Shown here piece after piece: positions 23,301 to 34,383 of a stretch of 64,000 bases of DNA. The notes beneath the pieces were generated by a model. The model ran no database searches. It was not told where the DNA came from and saw only the letters and a list, made by a program, of their open reading frames with translations. Each line of letters starts with the position of its first letter. Positions within the stretch are counted from its first letter, which is position 1. A program made the translations under genes and the position numbers. Source of the DNA: Diogma glabrata. Its lineage: Eukaryota > Arthropoda > Insecta > Diptera > Cylindrotomidae. Location: the NCBI GenBank assembly GCA_963693315.1, contig OY856186.1, positions 307,113,061 through 307,177,060 of the forward strand, in the 5' to 3' direction.

Positions 23301-23402
23301 TTAAATTGTTTGTTTTCCATTTTTTCCATTTTTTCCATTTTTTTAGCGAAAAATTTCCATTTTTTCCATTTTTTTCAATCTGACTTTAAAACGGGAGCCC
23401 TG

Positions 23403-24060
23403 CCCTTAGCATCCGTTGAATAGCTCGTAACTGCCGCAAGGATGACTCTTGAAATCCTAGAGCTCGTGCACCCATTTTGTTTAACCCTGTCTTGTACAAG
23501 TTCCGCGGACGGAAGTTGTTGGAGGTGAAGGTGGTACGATAGTGGTTCCTGATGGTGAAGATAGTACTTCCTGAAGTTCTACTTCAGGAACTACTTCCAA
23601 ATTTGTGTTAATATTTACATGCTTTTATTATACCTAAAGTAATACTTGATGTGACGGTCCAGGCACTTGACTAATAATGGAATGGTCATAGTCCATTGAG
23701 TAGGTCAGATGACCAGATGTTTCGAACATAAACGGACTATAACCATCCTCATATGATGGAACCGTCATTTCTTCCGCTTCTGTAAGGTGTGGCACAAAAC
23801 TTGGTAAAGTTCGTTGATTCTAGAAACACAACAAAATTTTTAAAAACATTCCTTAGCTGAATATTCTAAAAACTTACTGAATGTCCCTGATTCATCCCGA
23901 CACAGCCATCTAGTAGGTTTGGGGTCATAACGCTAACTAGCCGTTCCTCCCAACTCTCCAGCTTCTGTGACTGCGGTTGACCACCCCCAGTTCTATTCGC
24001 ATTCCTCCTCCACCCTTGAATTTTCTTCTTTAAAGTGAGCCAAGAACTGGCTTTATTTAT
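23403..24060 (-). pseudogene. Myb/SANT-like gene copy B, exons 1 and 2 and 5' part of exon 3
   Basis: On the minus strand exon 1 (about 24060-23880) reads KASSWLTLKKKIQGWRRNAN then RTGGG, the end of a Myb/SANT-like DNA-binding domain with its usual TGGG, then QSQKLESWEERLVSVMTPNL, and meets CATTCA/GTAAGTTT. After a short intron ending TTTCTAG, exon 2 (about 23820-23660) reads TLPSFVPHLTEAEEMTVPS and SMDYDHSIISQVPGPSHQ with donor CAA/GTATTA. Exon 3 is truncated compared with copy D (48153-47691) and frameshifted. The N-terminal half of the Myb domain is missing upstream. Proteins of this type are DNA-binding regulators or PIF/Harbinger partner proteins; which applies is not decided here. Confidence 0.6.
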
Positions 24061-24239
24061 GGGAAATTAATCAAAAAATATCGTAAAGTGACCCTCCTTA
24101 GACGAATAATAAAATATATCGGCTCAATTTATAATGTTTAGCAATATCGAGAATAAGGTTGGTGCTATCGACTACAAGCATTACCAAAAGGATTTTTATT
24201 GTGGACTCTTGCACACCCGAAAACATGTCCCCCCATTCA

Positions 24240-24564
24240 AAATTGATCAACCTAAAAACAGGAAACATAAAATGGGGAAGGGGAGAGGTTGGGATTTTAA
24301 GGAGGTTGGAAGGGAATGAATGGGAAAGGAAATGCCGGAAAAATTAGCTTAAAGCCTTTGCTTATATACAGCAGAAAGAATCTCAGCATGTTGCCGTTCT
24401 TTCATCGCCATTTCTGCGGCATGTAGGTCTTATTTTAGCAATAAGTATTGCTTTATCACGACAATTTCTTCATTTTTTAATGCCAACTCCCTGGCATGTT
24501 GCTGATTCTTCACAACAGACTCGTGCTTCATTAAAGAAATTTGTTCAGCATGCCGCTGTGCTGC
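24240..24564 (-). pseudogene. Myb/SANT-like copy C, C-terminal relic cut by 22-kb insertion
   Basis: This matches copy A (17450-17770) closely, including AAACATAAAATGGGGAAGG and the GCATGCCGC-GTGCTGCT segment. It stops at CTGC (24561-24564), where the 22-kb LTR element begins. The remainder of the copy (TTCAATTTCCCTGTGTCGGG...) resumes at 46743 after a repeated CTGC. It marks the start of the second tandem unit. Confidence 0.7.
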
Positions 24565-27500
24565 TGTAATGAAGAGCTTTCTCATTGGCGAACCAATGAG
24601 AATGGCATAGCAGGATGCGTACCTAGAATGATTGTTATGCCTTACGACTAAAACTCACTCCTCGTGGATTTGATGGAGTAATACCTGCTGCTTCAACACA
24701 AATGCAGAAATGTACGCAATTTACGAAAAGCCACAGAAATGGCAAAAAAAGTACAAGTGGAAATGGAGACTCTGGCGACCCCGTTTGCGAAAGACCTACG
24801 ATCAGCGCGTCCAACCCCCACAATCACTCTCAGACGCCCACACACTCACGCTTCACACATGCTAACATTCACCCACACAGTCAGACGGCGAAGCAAGACA
24901 CTTAAGCTCTCAGACCCGCAGCACGCATCACAAGTGATAGTAATCAAGATTGTGTTGTATTGCTGTCACATGAGTAACATGGTCCAGCCCACAAACCACT
25001 GCCATTGCTGATAAACCGTAGCTCGAATCTTAGAGCACTGATGAACGACACCGCTACATTGAAAGTCCAGATCGATTATTTCCCCTTTTCTTTATTAACA
25101 GCATTTAAAAAAAAATTTATAAAACTATGAAAAAAAAAATTTATTCATAACCCAAAAAAAAATTTAAGTTTGTTTGTAATTTGAACAAACATGTCTAAGC
25201 CTGTTTATTCCAGTACCTGTAGTTTACAGTTAGTTAATGAATCATAGACCTAATAAACCTAAAACAGGACAAGAATTGGTTTCTTTATTTTGGTGTTTTT
25301 TTTTTTTTTTTTAATTACTTTTTTTTGAATTACAGAACATCTGAGAATGATTATTTTGAGAATATATAATTTTATCAAATTCAGGAAATATAATGAAAAG
25401 AGGTATTTGGTAAGTTAAGTTTGAACTCGGAGCAACACTATTTAGATTAGAATCAGTTCCAATCCAGACCAAATGCGTCTCGCTCTGCACACCGCCAGTT
25501 CGCACACACAGGCAACGACTAGCACGCCCCCATTCAACCACTGACACGCCCTTTCACACACATTCACCGTTCTACGTTAAACAAAAAAAAAACAAAATAA
25601 TATAAATTCACTCACCCATGATTATATCCTCCAGGCCTCCAAGTTTCCGTTATCTCAGCCCTCCATCAGTAACAACTGTGTACAATTACTTTGATGAAAA
25701 CAGGTACAGGTAAATATTTGTATAAATAAGCGTTAAATAACTTTCCAATATAGTTGAATGCGTTGTGAATAAAAGGTAACAATTTGTCTCAATAAACGTT
25801 GAATAATAAGTTGAAATAAAAATGTAACAATTTGTATCAATGAATGTTGAATAATACGTTGAAATAAAAATGTAGCGATTTGTATCAATAAATGTTGAAC
25901 AATTTGCAAATTCGGTTGAATCCGTTGAGAATACCAGGTAATAATTTGTATGAATCAACGTTAAATAAATTTCCAATATAGTTGAATGCGGTGTAAATAA
26001 AATGTAACAATTTGTCTCAATAAATGTTGAATAGTTTGCAACGTCGGTCGAATACGTTGAAAATATGAGGTATAAATTTGTATGTAAAAACGTTGAATAA
26101 ATTTGCAAGTATAGTCGAACACGTTGAAAATAACATGTAACAACTTGTATCAATAAATGTTGAATAATTAGCAAATTCGGTGGAATACGTTGGAAACACG
26201 ATGCAAAAATTCGTATATATAAAAAAAAGTTGAAATCAATCAGGCAATGGTGGTAAGAAAAAATAACATAAATTTTGTATGAATATTGCGTTGAAATGCG
26301 ATGGTAACAGCCAAAGTTTGTATAAATGTTGCGTTGATATAGGTACAAGAAATTCGTAGCGATGGAAATTGCACCGTATTTGTTTCCGTCGGCAATGATT
26401 CAATAGTTGAGAGGATGTTCACATAACTGTGCCATATAATTGAACAGCAGTTTAAAAATTTTTGTTTTTTTATCTTTAAAGAAACACGAAGGTACTATCA
26501 TACAAATTTATTTAACAGCAATATAATTCACTATCATCTGCTAGCTGGATTAATTTAATTAGTTATTCTAAACATTGGTATTGAAAAAAAATATATTCAT
26601 ACGATGAAAAGAAAATTGTTCCTCCATCTACCACTATATTAATATTATCAACTTCTTAGATTACTGATTTTGTAATTTGATATTCTACAATATATGACAA
26701 CACTATTCTTAATAATTTAACAATTTAAAAGCTTTTATAGTTCGAGTTACGTTAATTATGACTAGAAACACGTATCAAAAAAAACCAGAACATGAAACGA
26801 CTCCATTACACCGAGTAGTTACGATTTTTCAAGTTCAATTGGTTAGACTATGTCGTTTAGATTTTTTTCTTTAATAATTAATTTACTACACTATTGACAA
26901 TGAAACTTTTTACAATTTTTATAACTTAACATGAATTTGAAACTTTTTACAATTTTTATAACTTAACATGAATTTAATAATTTAGATTTTCACACGATAA
27001 TAAAAGAGATAATAAGCAACTCAAATGCCCGGCCTCAAAATCACACATCCAATGTCAAATTGAACACGCATCAAAACCAAAGAGTCACCATTGAAAAAAA
27101 CTCACATGCGTCGCAAATTATATACGTATATATATTGTTGGTTTTAAATTTACACTCAAACAAATAGAAATATTTTTATTTTGTTTAACAATTAATAAAT
27201 TGAATTTTTCTGTATAATTTAGACGTACCGTTGTGTAGCCTTTCCTTTTTTGTTATTTGAAAACTCATGAAACGGCACAAAACATATATATTTTTTTGTT
27301 TGTTAATTTAACTAACACGGCACAACAAAATCCAATAGAAAAAGGAAATCAAAACTAAGAGAGTTTATGTTTCTACAACACAAATATATAGATTTTATTT
27401 TTTTGTTTTAAATTAAACTAGCACAACACAACATATGAACTTTTTCTAAAATTGGCCGGATTTAAACTTAAAACTTTCATTCCCAAAATTTTAAATGCCA

Positions 27501-28475
27501 ACTCATTAAGATTACAATGACATCTCAACAAATCAATGTCATGAATTCCAATTAGAGAATGGAATGATAATACAAGACTAAGAGAAAAAGGCTAGGTTAC
27601 ACCAAGTATTTATAACAAAATTCAATGCCGACAATGGTAATAAAACTTTTCGGAATTTCGAAAGGATGGATTACACCCAGTAAGAAAATACGTATTGATA
27701 ATAACGTTTCTAAGACCATTTCAATGCTGATGGCGAGATATAATTTTAGGATAGCAAGACGAATTGGCAATTATGCGCAGCTGTTTGGATTTTGAAAGAT
27801 TCGAGTAAGGGTTCCAGATGTAAATTAATTATGTAAATAAATGTTAGGATCCTTTTTTTCAATAAAACGAAACGGGTGGTTACTTTGTAATACTGACCAT
27901 TGCAAAAAGGTAATTTTGCGAAACAAATTATTTCCGACACATCAATAAGAGTCATCAATGAATTAGAATGAATCCAACGTAAGTTTAATCAATCGTATGA
28001 TGTTGATGTATTACAAAATAACAACTTACAACACTATTATAGTGGAATTCAGATCCATAACGGAAAGACAATCTGATAACAAAAAAAAATACCCATACAG
28101 AAAATCGAATGCATAACAAGTGAGGATATTAATTCTTTTTATTGTGGCGATTGCACAAATGCACACAGCTGCTCGGAGGTTTGAAAACTTCGTTGTTTAA
28201 TTACGATTGGTGTTCAGAGAATTCAAATTCAAGTAGTATAAAAACGCAGTATGATTCAATTTTAGGGGGTTGCAAAATTAAATAGTAATGTTTATTTAGA
28301 TAAATAATAAAAAACTATGGGTTACGGAGACTATAAGAAAACATGACTATTGACGATGGATGGATGAAAATCTATTACAAGCTACACAGGTTAGTAAAAA
28401 TGACAACTAATGAATCTGAGACTATGTCTATGAGACTACACTACGTTCAGACGTCGTCCCAGGCTATCCATTACA
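24565..28475 (-). repeat. LARD-like element, left (3') LTR
   Basis: 3911 bp, TGTAATG...CATTACA. It aligns almost base for base with 39719-46738 once the 41637-44740 insertion is set aside; differences seen are scattered single bases and homopolymer lengths. It contains a tandem-repeat region (25710-26400) and a 37-bp perfect tandem duplication near 26903-26976 (GAAACTTTTTACAATTTTTA units), also in the other LTR. Bases 26480-28475 hold no recognisable gene. No separate coding function is supported for the CA-rich plus-strand frame at 24739-25011. Confidence 0.9.
25686..26348 (-). CDS. 220-residue repetitive frame inside the left LTR
   Basis: On the minus strand, the sense strand of the element, a tandem DNA repeat of roughly 60-75 bases stays open for 220 codons and encodes Tyr/Thr/Ile/Phe-rich repeats such as YSTFIDTNCYIFISTY and THSTILESYLTLI. 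The other LTR carries the same frame (40838-41500) with one visible residue change (Ser to Leu). Because the LTRs are recent duplicates, that conservation is weak evidence for a protein. The repeats may instead matter as DNA or RNA. No signal peptide or known domain is recognised. Confidence 0.25.
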   Translation of the reverse strand: MYLYQRNIYTNFGCYHRISTQYSYKIYVIFSYHHCLIDFNFFLYIRIFASCFQRIPPNLLIIQHLLIQVVTCYFQRVRLYLQIYSTFLHTNLYLIFSTYSTDVANYSTFIETNCYILFTPHSTILEIYLTLIHTNYYLVFSTDSTEFANCSTFIDTNRYIFISTYYSTFIDTNCYIFISTYYSTFIETNCYLLFTTHSTILESYLTLIYTNIYLYLFSSK

Positions 28476-30100
28476 GGACAAATACTTTTTGGAAGAAAAC
28501 TCAAGTCTAAAAAGAAGTTGAAAAAGGCATAGACTGGTCTCACATGGATCTTGACGTACCCAAATTCGCACGGTGAGGCACTTCAATGCTCTAGAGATTA
28601 TTAATCAATCCGGTCGGTAATTCCTAATCCATTCTTAGTAGAAATAAATTATCTACGACTAACTAGTCAAACATTGTTGAAGGGGTAACGAGAAAAACGG
28701 CATACTAATCTATTGCAAGCGATGGATAAATAAAACAATCCAGACCCAATTTCGGGCAGATCTAAGGGTTCCCGGACTTGACAGTCACAAAAAAAAATCA
28801 ATTGTAATTAGGCCCTGATACGGAGCCACGTATGTAATTGATTCACTTCGTGAATCGGATTGGACTTTTATCACTTTGTTTCTGTTCAATATACGGTTAA
28901 AACTATACAAATCACAAGCGCATCTGATATTCCATCGTTTTTATAGTGGGAAAAAAAATAAAAGTTAGAGCAAAGGAGATCACTCCCGCCATCCGGAATG
29001 TCCCTACACGGATCTTAAGTTTTTGGAAATCTCTTATTATTCTTCAATTAGCCTACCATTCTAAAAACTAAGTTGAACCACATAAAAAAACTAAATTCCA
29101 ATACTAATATAAAATAAAAATACCTTATTTTAAACTGTTGATTCTGTTTCCACCAGTTGCAATACCACGCTCCAAAGTTGTTGAATTTTGATCTGGATAA
29201 GCAGAGATATTATTTCGGATACCAAGTGAACTTCTTTAAACCAATATTTGCTTAATTCCTGATTTGAAATATTAGAATATCCATTTGAAACTACGGCACC
29301 ACTACTATTGTTGTTATTAATATTCAAAACATTGACATCTTTTTGATAATCCAAATTTGTATTATATATTGGAAAAACCATCTGGTGTCGCATGATGAAA
29401 CATTTTCATCAATGTTAACTTCTTATAAAGTGGACAATTACAAGTCACAACTGGCCATAATAAATCTTTTTATTGTATTCTTATTAATGTTTACAACCAT
29501 AAATAACAATAATAATTTCATTTCAGATTATAATTTTGACTTATATTTTTAGTATTTGATGTTTTTATTATTACACATCACATTAATTTAGCAATTAATT
29601 TAAAAAAAGCCAACACATATATTAACACCTTAATGATTCTACTGAATTTTTTCTAAAATCAACTCTGAAAATATTTGTTTGAAAAACAAATATGGAATCA
29701 CTTCTCAAAAATTGGAAAAAATGTGATTTTTTTTTTTTTTACATCTTATGATGTCAAAACAAATCGGGTAATATTGAAAATTCAGCAAAGATTAATAACG
29801 ACAACGACATCTGTTCGCTAGAATTGGAAATAAAATTGAGTACGTTCGGTTGCTTTTTATAGTATATTCAAAATTTAACTAGCAGTTAAGTTTTAGAAAA
29901 TTTTAAAATTATTATTAATGTAAAAATGAACGGAAACTAATGAAATACATTTTTATTGAATTGAAAACAAAGAGGAATTTGGTTTTATTATTGTTTTGCA
30001 CCATGAATTACACCATGAATTCAAGGTAAAAATCAAGATTTCTACTCTTGAAATCACAAAAACGTCGCCATCCCCTCCATGACCGAAACCACCACTATTA

Positions 30101-32395
30101 AACTTAAACTAATAATAACAATTCTAATATATTTGTTCAGGTCAAATTTCTATCGCTTTATTTATTGTATTCTAAACGAAAATAAATGTTAGCTAAAAAT
30201 AATTATTTCTATATTTATCCTATTTTTTAAATTAATCGCAATAAAAAAAATAATTTTAAAAATGGTGGTAACTAAAATGGACTCATACGAGATATGTATA
30301 CATACGTCAGCGGATCAATATGATGACAAATGTGGAGATAATGATTTGGATCCGGCTCACTCTATAGTGTGAATAATACATAAATCAATACCTCGAAATT
30401 GTAACTCACATTAAACCAATGACGAATATGGGGATTGCGTATGAGTGCATTACTAGTAAAAAAAAATTATAATAACTAAGTAATATTAAATATAACACCT
30501 ATTTAAATTCTAAAAACCGAGAATTAAATTTATAACTATAATAACTAATAATTAAGACTAGATGTTTAATTTATGACAACTAATAATTCTAACACTAAAT
30601 TTAATTTTATAAAAAAAATATATTGATAAACTTAGGCTTGGTATATAGGAAACAGACGCTAGAGATTTCGATGGTAAAACCCGCAAAATCATGACTCGCA
30701 ATCACCAACAATAGTAAAACCAATTCTCAGCAAAAAAAATGGAGTTAGTACAACGGAAAAGTAAAAAGGATGAAAGCACAAAAACGAAAAAAAAACAACA
30801 AACGCCCAATTCGAAAACATACAAGATTTTTTGTAAAAACAAACTTTGTAAAGGAACAAAAAGGACCACCGTCGTAGCCAATCTTTGCCGAATCTTTCAA
30901 AAAAATTCCTAAAACATTATATATGTAAAAGTATAATTTATTTATTTAATTTCAGATATACTGAAATATATATATATACCTAAAATTAGTTATTGACGAT
31001 AGCACCCCTAAGAATATTTATTTATTTTTAAAAAAAAATTGAAAAATAAAAAATATTTAGAAGAATGTTTATTTATTGGATGCACCGTCCTAGCTCAAAA
31101 TATTGATTTATCTTTTTTTTTTTTTTTTAAAAATAAAAAATATTTATTTATATCTTGATGTAATTTGCTTAGTTAAGAAAATTTATTTTATTTAGCTACC
31201 TAAAACTAACTTAAATTTAAAAAAATTATTTATTTAATAAAAATTTTATTTAATTAATTGAAAAATTTGTTTGATTTATTTTATTTTTATTTAATATCAT
31301 AAGAGATTCCCAAAATCAAGATTCGTCTGGAGACAATTTAAAAAGTAAGTATGGCTACAATATCCATATTGTTTAAATTTGAATTCCCGCGCTCGCGAGC
31401 CAACTCCAACAATGCATGTGAGAACTGACTAGAAAAGCCCCTAACGACCAGATTCTACAGAACAGATTCTCCCCAACCTAATAAAACAATCACAACTGTC
31501 ACGATTAGACACTAGGTCCATTTCTACTGACCCAGTTGTGCTTGTTTAATCTACAAATAAATTACACCTAAACCTAATGCGAAAGTTGAAGAACGCTCCC
31601 GAGCACCAGACTTCAAACCCAAAACTCTATGAAAATTGTTCTATTGAAAACTAAATGAAAAAATGGAAAAGTTTTTTGAATTTGTATGAGGTGAAGCCTC
31701 TGATCCTGAAAGCAAAGTACAATTGGTCCCTCTCTTCATTACACCGAAGAAGCCTCTGAGCAAAGAATGGTACTACTGGTTTGCACCTAAGTACAAACAC
31801 AGCAACACCACTCCTCGTCCCTGAGAACTTCCTCGCCGAATGAAGGAAGAAACCAATGTTCTTCGATCGCATAACCCCGATGGCCATAGGCGATCTAAGA
31901 ACGACATCAATGATAAAGAGTGAAGCTCTATGGATGGCTTTTTAGGCCTACCGCTGAGAAAGATATTAATTATAACCTTATACAATACCATATATATATA
32001 TAAAAACACCAATAATTGGTTTTCCAAAAGAAATTCAAAAAAAAAATTCACCAATAAAAAATTGAAAATACAAAAAATATATCCTGCACACACCCATATC
32101 ATGTTCAATGAGCGAATTCAACGAACCATTGTACTTGTATTTGTATACAATAACCTATTTACACCTATGTACAACCCTGTACATTGACAGTACCAAAAAA
32201 TATTTACAAAATATGTACAATGTCATTCCAAAATAGATATATGAACTATATACAAAAAAAATTATTTACAAAAATATTTACAAATATGTACAATATGTAC
32301 AAAAACAAATTCAAATGACAGCACAAAAAAACAATCTCCAAAAAAAATTGCTGTCCCAAAACGGTTTTTTTTCAAACAAGCAAAAATAATTAATT
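30101..32395. other. Interior of nested LTR element, largely non-coding
   Basis: AT-rich with long A and T runs. A GC-richer patch at 31360-31930 contains broken minus-strand frames (for example RRTLVSSFIRRGSSQGRG near 31840) but no recognisable domain. These may be remnants of gag or pol; I cannot assign them. Confidence 0.4.
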
Positions 32396-32761
32396 TTAAT
32401 TAATTATACAATGAGGAACAGGGGCCTCCTGTGGACCAGACCACTCCTCTACCTGTCGCATGGTCGGTGAGATGGGAACCACCTCAACCAGCTCCTCTAT
32501 TTGAGTACTCTTGGTCGAGGAAGCTCCCAGCCCCACGACCAAGCGACTCTCCTTCTCCTTCTTCCTCCTCTCCTTTCTCTTCAGGTGTGAGCTCCTGTTT
32601 TTCTTGACCCGTCTCCTCTCACGCCAGCCCACATTCACTTCCTCAGTCACTTCATCCATCTCATCCGCTTCCTCATTCACCCCATTCAACTCCTCATTCA
32701 CTATTTCACGAATCAGATCATCCAATAACTTATCATACCGTTCTCCATAAATATCATCCAT
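32396..32761 (-). CDS. Small acidic/basic protein frame of the nested LTR element
   Basis: A 121-codon frame starts ATGGATGATATTTATGG. Residues 1-45 are strongly acidic (MDDIYGERYDKLLDDLIREI, then NEEADEMDEVTEEV). Residues 46-75 are strongly basic (WRERRRVKKNRSSHLKRKER). The tail is mixed (QIEELVEVVPISPTMRQVEE). Its base composition is much GC-richer than the surrounding 25-30% GC sequence, which favours coding. It occupies the place of gag, downstream of the primer-binding leader. The basic block could bind nucleic acid or be a nuclear signal. No homologue is recognised; it could be a gag remnant or an accessory protein. Confidence 0.45.
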   Translation of the reverse strand: MDDIYGERYDKLLDDLIREIVNEELNGVNEEADEMDEVTEEVNVGWRERRRVKKNRSSHLKRKERRKKEKESRLVVGLGASSTKSTQIEELVEVVPISPTMRQVEEWSGPQEAPVPHCIIN

Positions 32762-34383
32762 GGCTCAAACCCCCCTGGCCGACACCTCCTTCTCAACCCC
32801 TGACCTCTCATGTACATATTATAAAATTCAATTAAAAATTTTAATAATAAAATATTTCCCCTGTATATATATAATCTATATATACACAAAAAAGGTATAC
32901 ATATAAAAAAACCACGCTGGTTCTCCCAACAAAAAATATTATCAACAAAAAAAATATTCTTTTCAACCAAAACAAAACTAAACTGGTTTTTCCAGAAAAT
33001 TTTGACCACACAAACCAAAACTGGTTTTCAGAAATCGCGCTAAGAATATATAATTAAAATTGCGCCAAAAATATGACTCATAACTAACCGTTATATCAAA
33101 AAAAATTAACCGTAATCTCGGTTATCATTAACAAAAGCCAGGTTTTTGTTTCGGCCCACGTTTGTAATTAGGCCCTGATACGGAGCCACGTATGTAATTG
33201 ATTCACTTCGTGAATCGGATTGGACTTTTATCACTTTGTTTCTGTTCAATATACGGTTAAAACTATACAAATCACAAGCGCATCTGATATTCCATCGTTT
33301 TTATAGTGGGAAAAAAAATAAAAGTTAGAGCAAAGGAGATCACTCCCGCCATCCGGAATGTCCCTACACGGATCTTAAGTTTTTGGAAATCTCTTATTAT
33401 TCTTCAATTAGCCTACCATTCTAAAAACTAAGTTGAACCACATAAAAAAACTAAATTCCAATACTAATATAAAATAAAAATACCTTATTTTAAACTGTTG
33501 ATTCTGTTTCCACCAGTTGCAATACCACGCTCCAAAGTTGTTGAATTTTGATCTGGATAAGCAGAGATATTATTTCGGATACCAAGTGAACTTCTTTAAA
33601 CCAATATTTGCTTAATTCCTGATTTGAAATATTAGAATATCCATTTGAAACTACGGCACCACTACTATTGTTGTTATTAATATTCAAAACATTGACATCT
33701 TTTTGATAATCCAAATTTGTATTATATATTGGAAAAACCATCTGGTGTCGCATGATGAAACATTTTCATCAATGTTAACTTCTTATAAAGTGGACAATTA
33801 CAAGTCACAACTGGCCATAATAAATCTTTTTATTGTATTCTTATTAATGTTTACAACCATAAATAACAATAATAATTTCATTTCAGATTATAATTTTGAC
33901 TTATATTTTTAGTATTTGATGTTTTTATTATTACACATCACATTAATTTAGCAATTAATTTAAAAAAAGCCAACACATATATTAACACCTTAATGATTCT
34001 ACTGAATTTTTTCTAAAATCAACTCTGAAAATATTTGTTTGAAAAACAAATATGGAATCACTTCTCAAAAATTGGAAAAAATGTGATTTTTTTTTTTTTT
34101 TACATCTTATGATGTCAAAACAAATCGGGTAATATTGAAAATTCAGCAAAGATTAATAACGATAACGACATCTGTTCGCTAGAATTGGAAATAAAATTGA
34201 GTACGTTCGGTTGCTTTTTATAGTATATTCAAAATTTAACTAGCAGTTAAGTTTTAGAAAATTTTAAAATTATTATTAATGTAAAAATGAACGGAAACTA
34301 ATTAAATACATTTTTATTGAATTGAAAACAAAGAGGAATTTGGTTTTATTATTGTTTTGCGATTATTGCGATCGTTACACAAT

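Larger units (their letters stand above)
18357..23402. mobile_element. 5-kb TIR element (CAGGGCTCCCG) inside Myb/SANT copy B
   Basis: CAGGGCTCCCG at 18357-18367 is perfectly inverted at 23392-23402. CCCTTA flanks both ends (18351-18356 and 23403-23408). The empty site is visible in copy D near 47905-47915 (cgtcccttagcattcg), so insertion and a 6-bp duplication are well supported. Tandem CCATTTTTT motifs lie inside both ends (18375-18470 and 23310-23370) in the same orientation. No transposase was recognised; the only protein-like content is a LINE relic. The superfamily is unresolved: the CAGGG terminus recalls hAT, but a 6-bp duplication is atypical for it. Confidence 0.8.
28803..34379 (-). 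mobile_element. Nested non-autonomous LTR element (G3 family), 5.6 kb
   Basis: Direct repeats at 28803-30012 and 33163-34379 (about 1.21 kb) begin TGTAATTAGGCC and end TTACA. CAAT flanks the whole at 28799-28802 and 34380-34383, a 4-bp target duplication. On the minus strand the right LTR is followed by AACGTGGGCCGAAAC, like the downstream half of a TGGCGCCCAACGTGGGG primer-binding leader. The start of the LTR on the minus strand, and the 90 bases before it (30013-30100), match 57251-57340 next to the 3' LTR of gypsy G3, so G3's family is the likely source of enzymes. The interior (30013-33162) lacks RT and integrase and carries one small frame (32396-32761). It is inserted in the larger element and therefore younger. 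Confidence 0.75.

Noticed and set aside
24702..25011. His/Thr-rich frame near the left end of the giant LTR, also at 39856-40164
   Set aside because: It follows a CACACA/CTCACA-rich stretch, the two copies differ in frame by an indel, and it runs against the element's sense strand.
29130..29393. 87-residue frame repeated at 33490-33753
   Set aside because: Identical because both lie in the two LTRs of the nested element; repetition comes from the LTR structure and is not evidence of a gene. No domain is visible.
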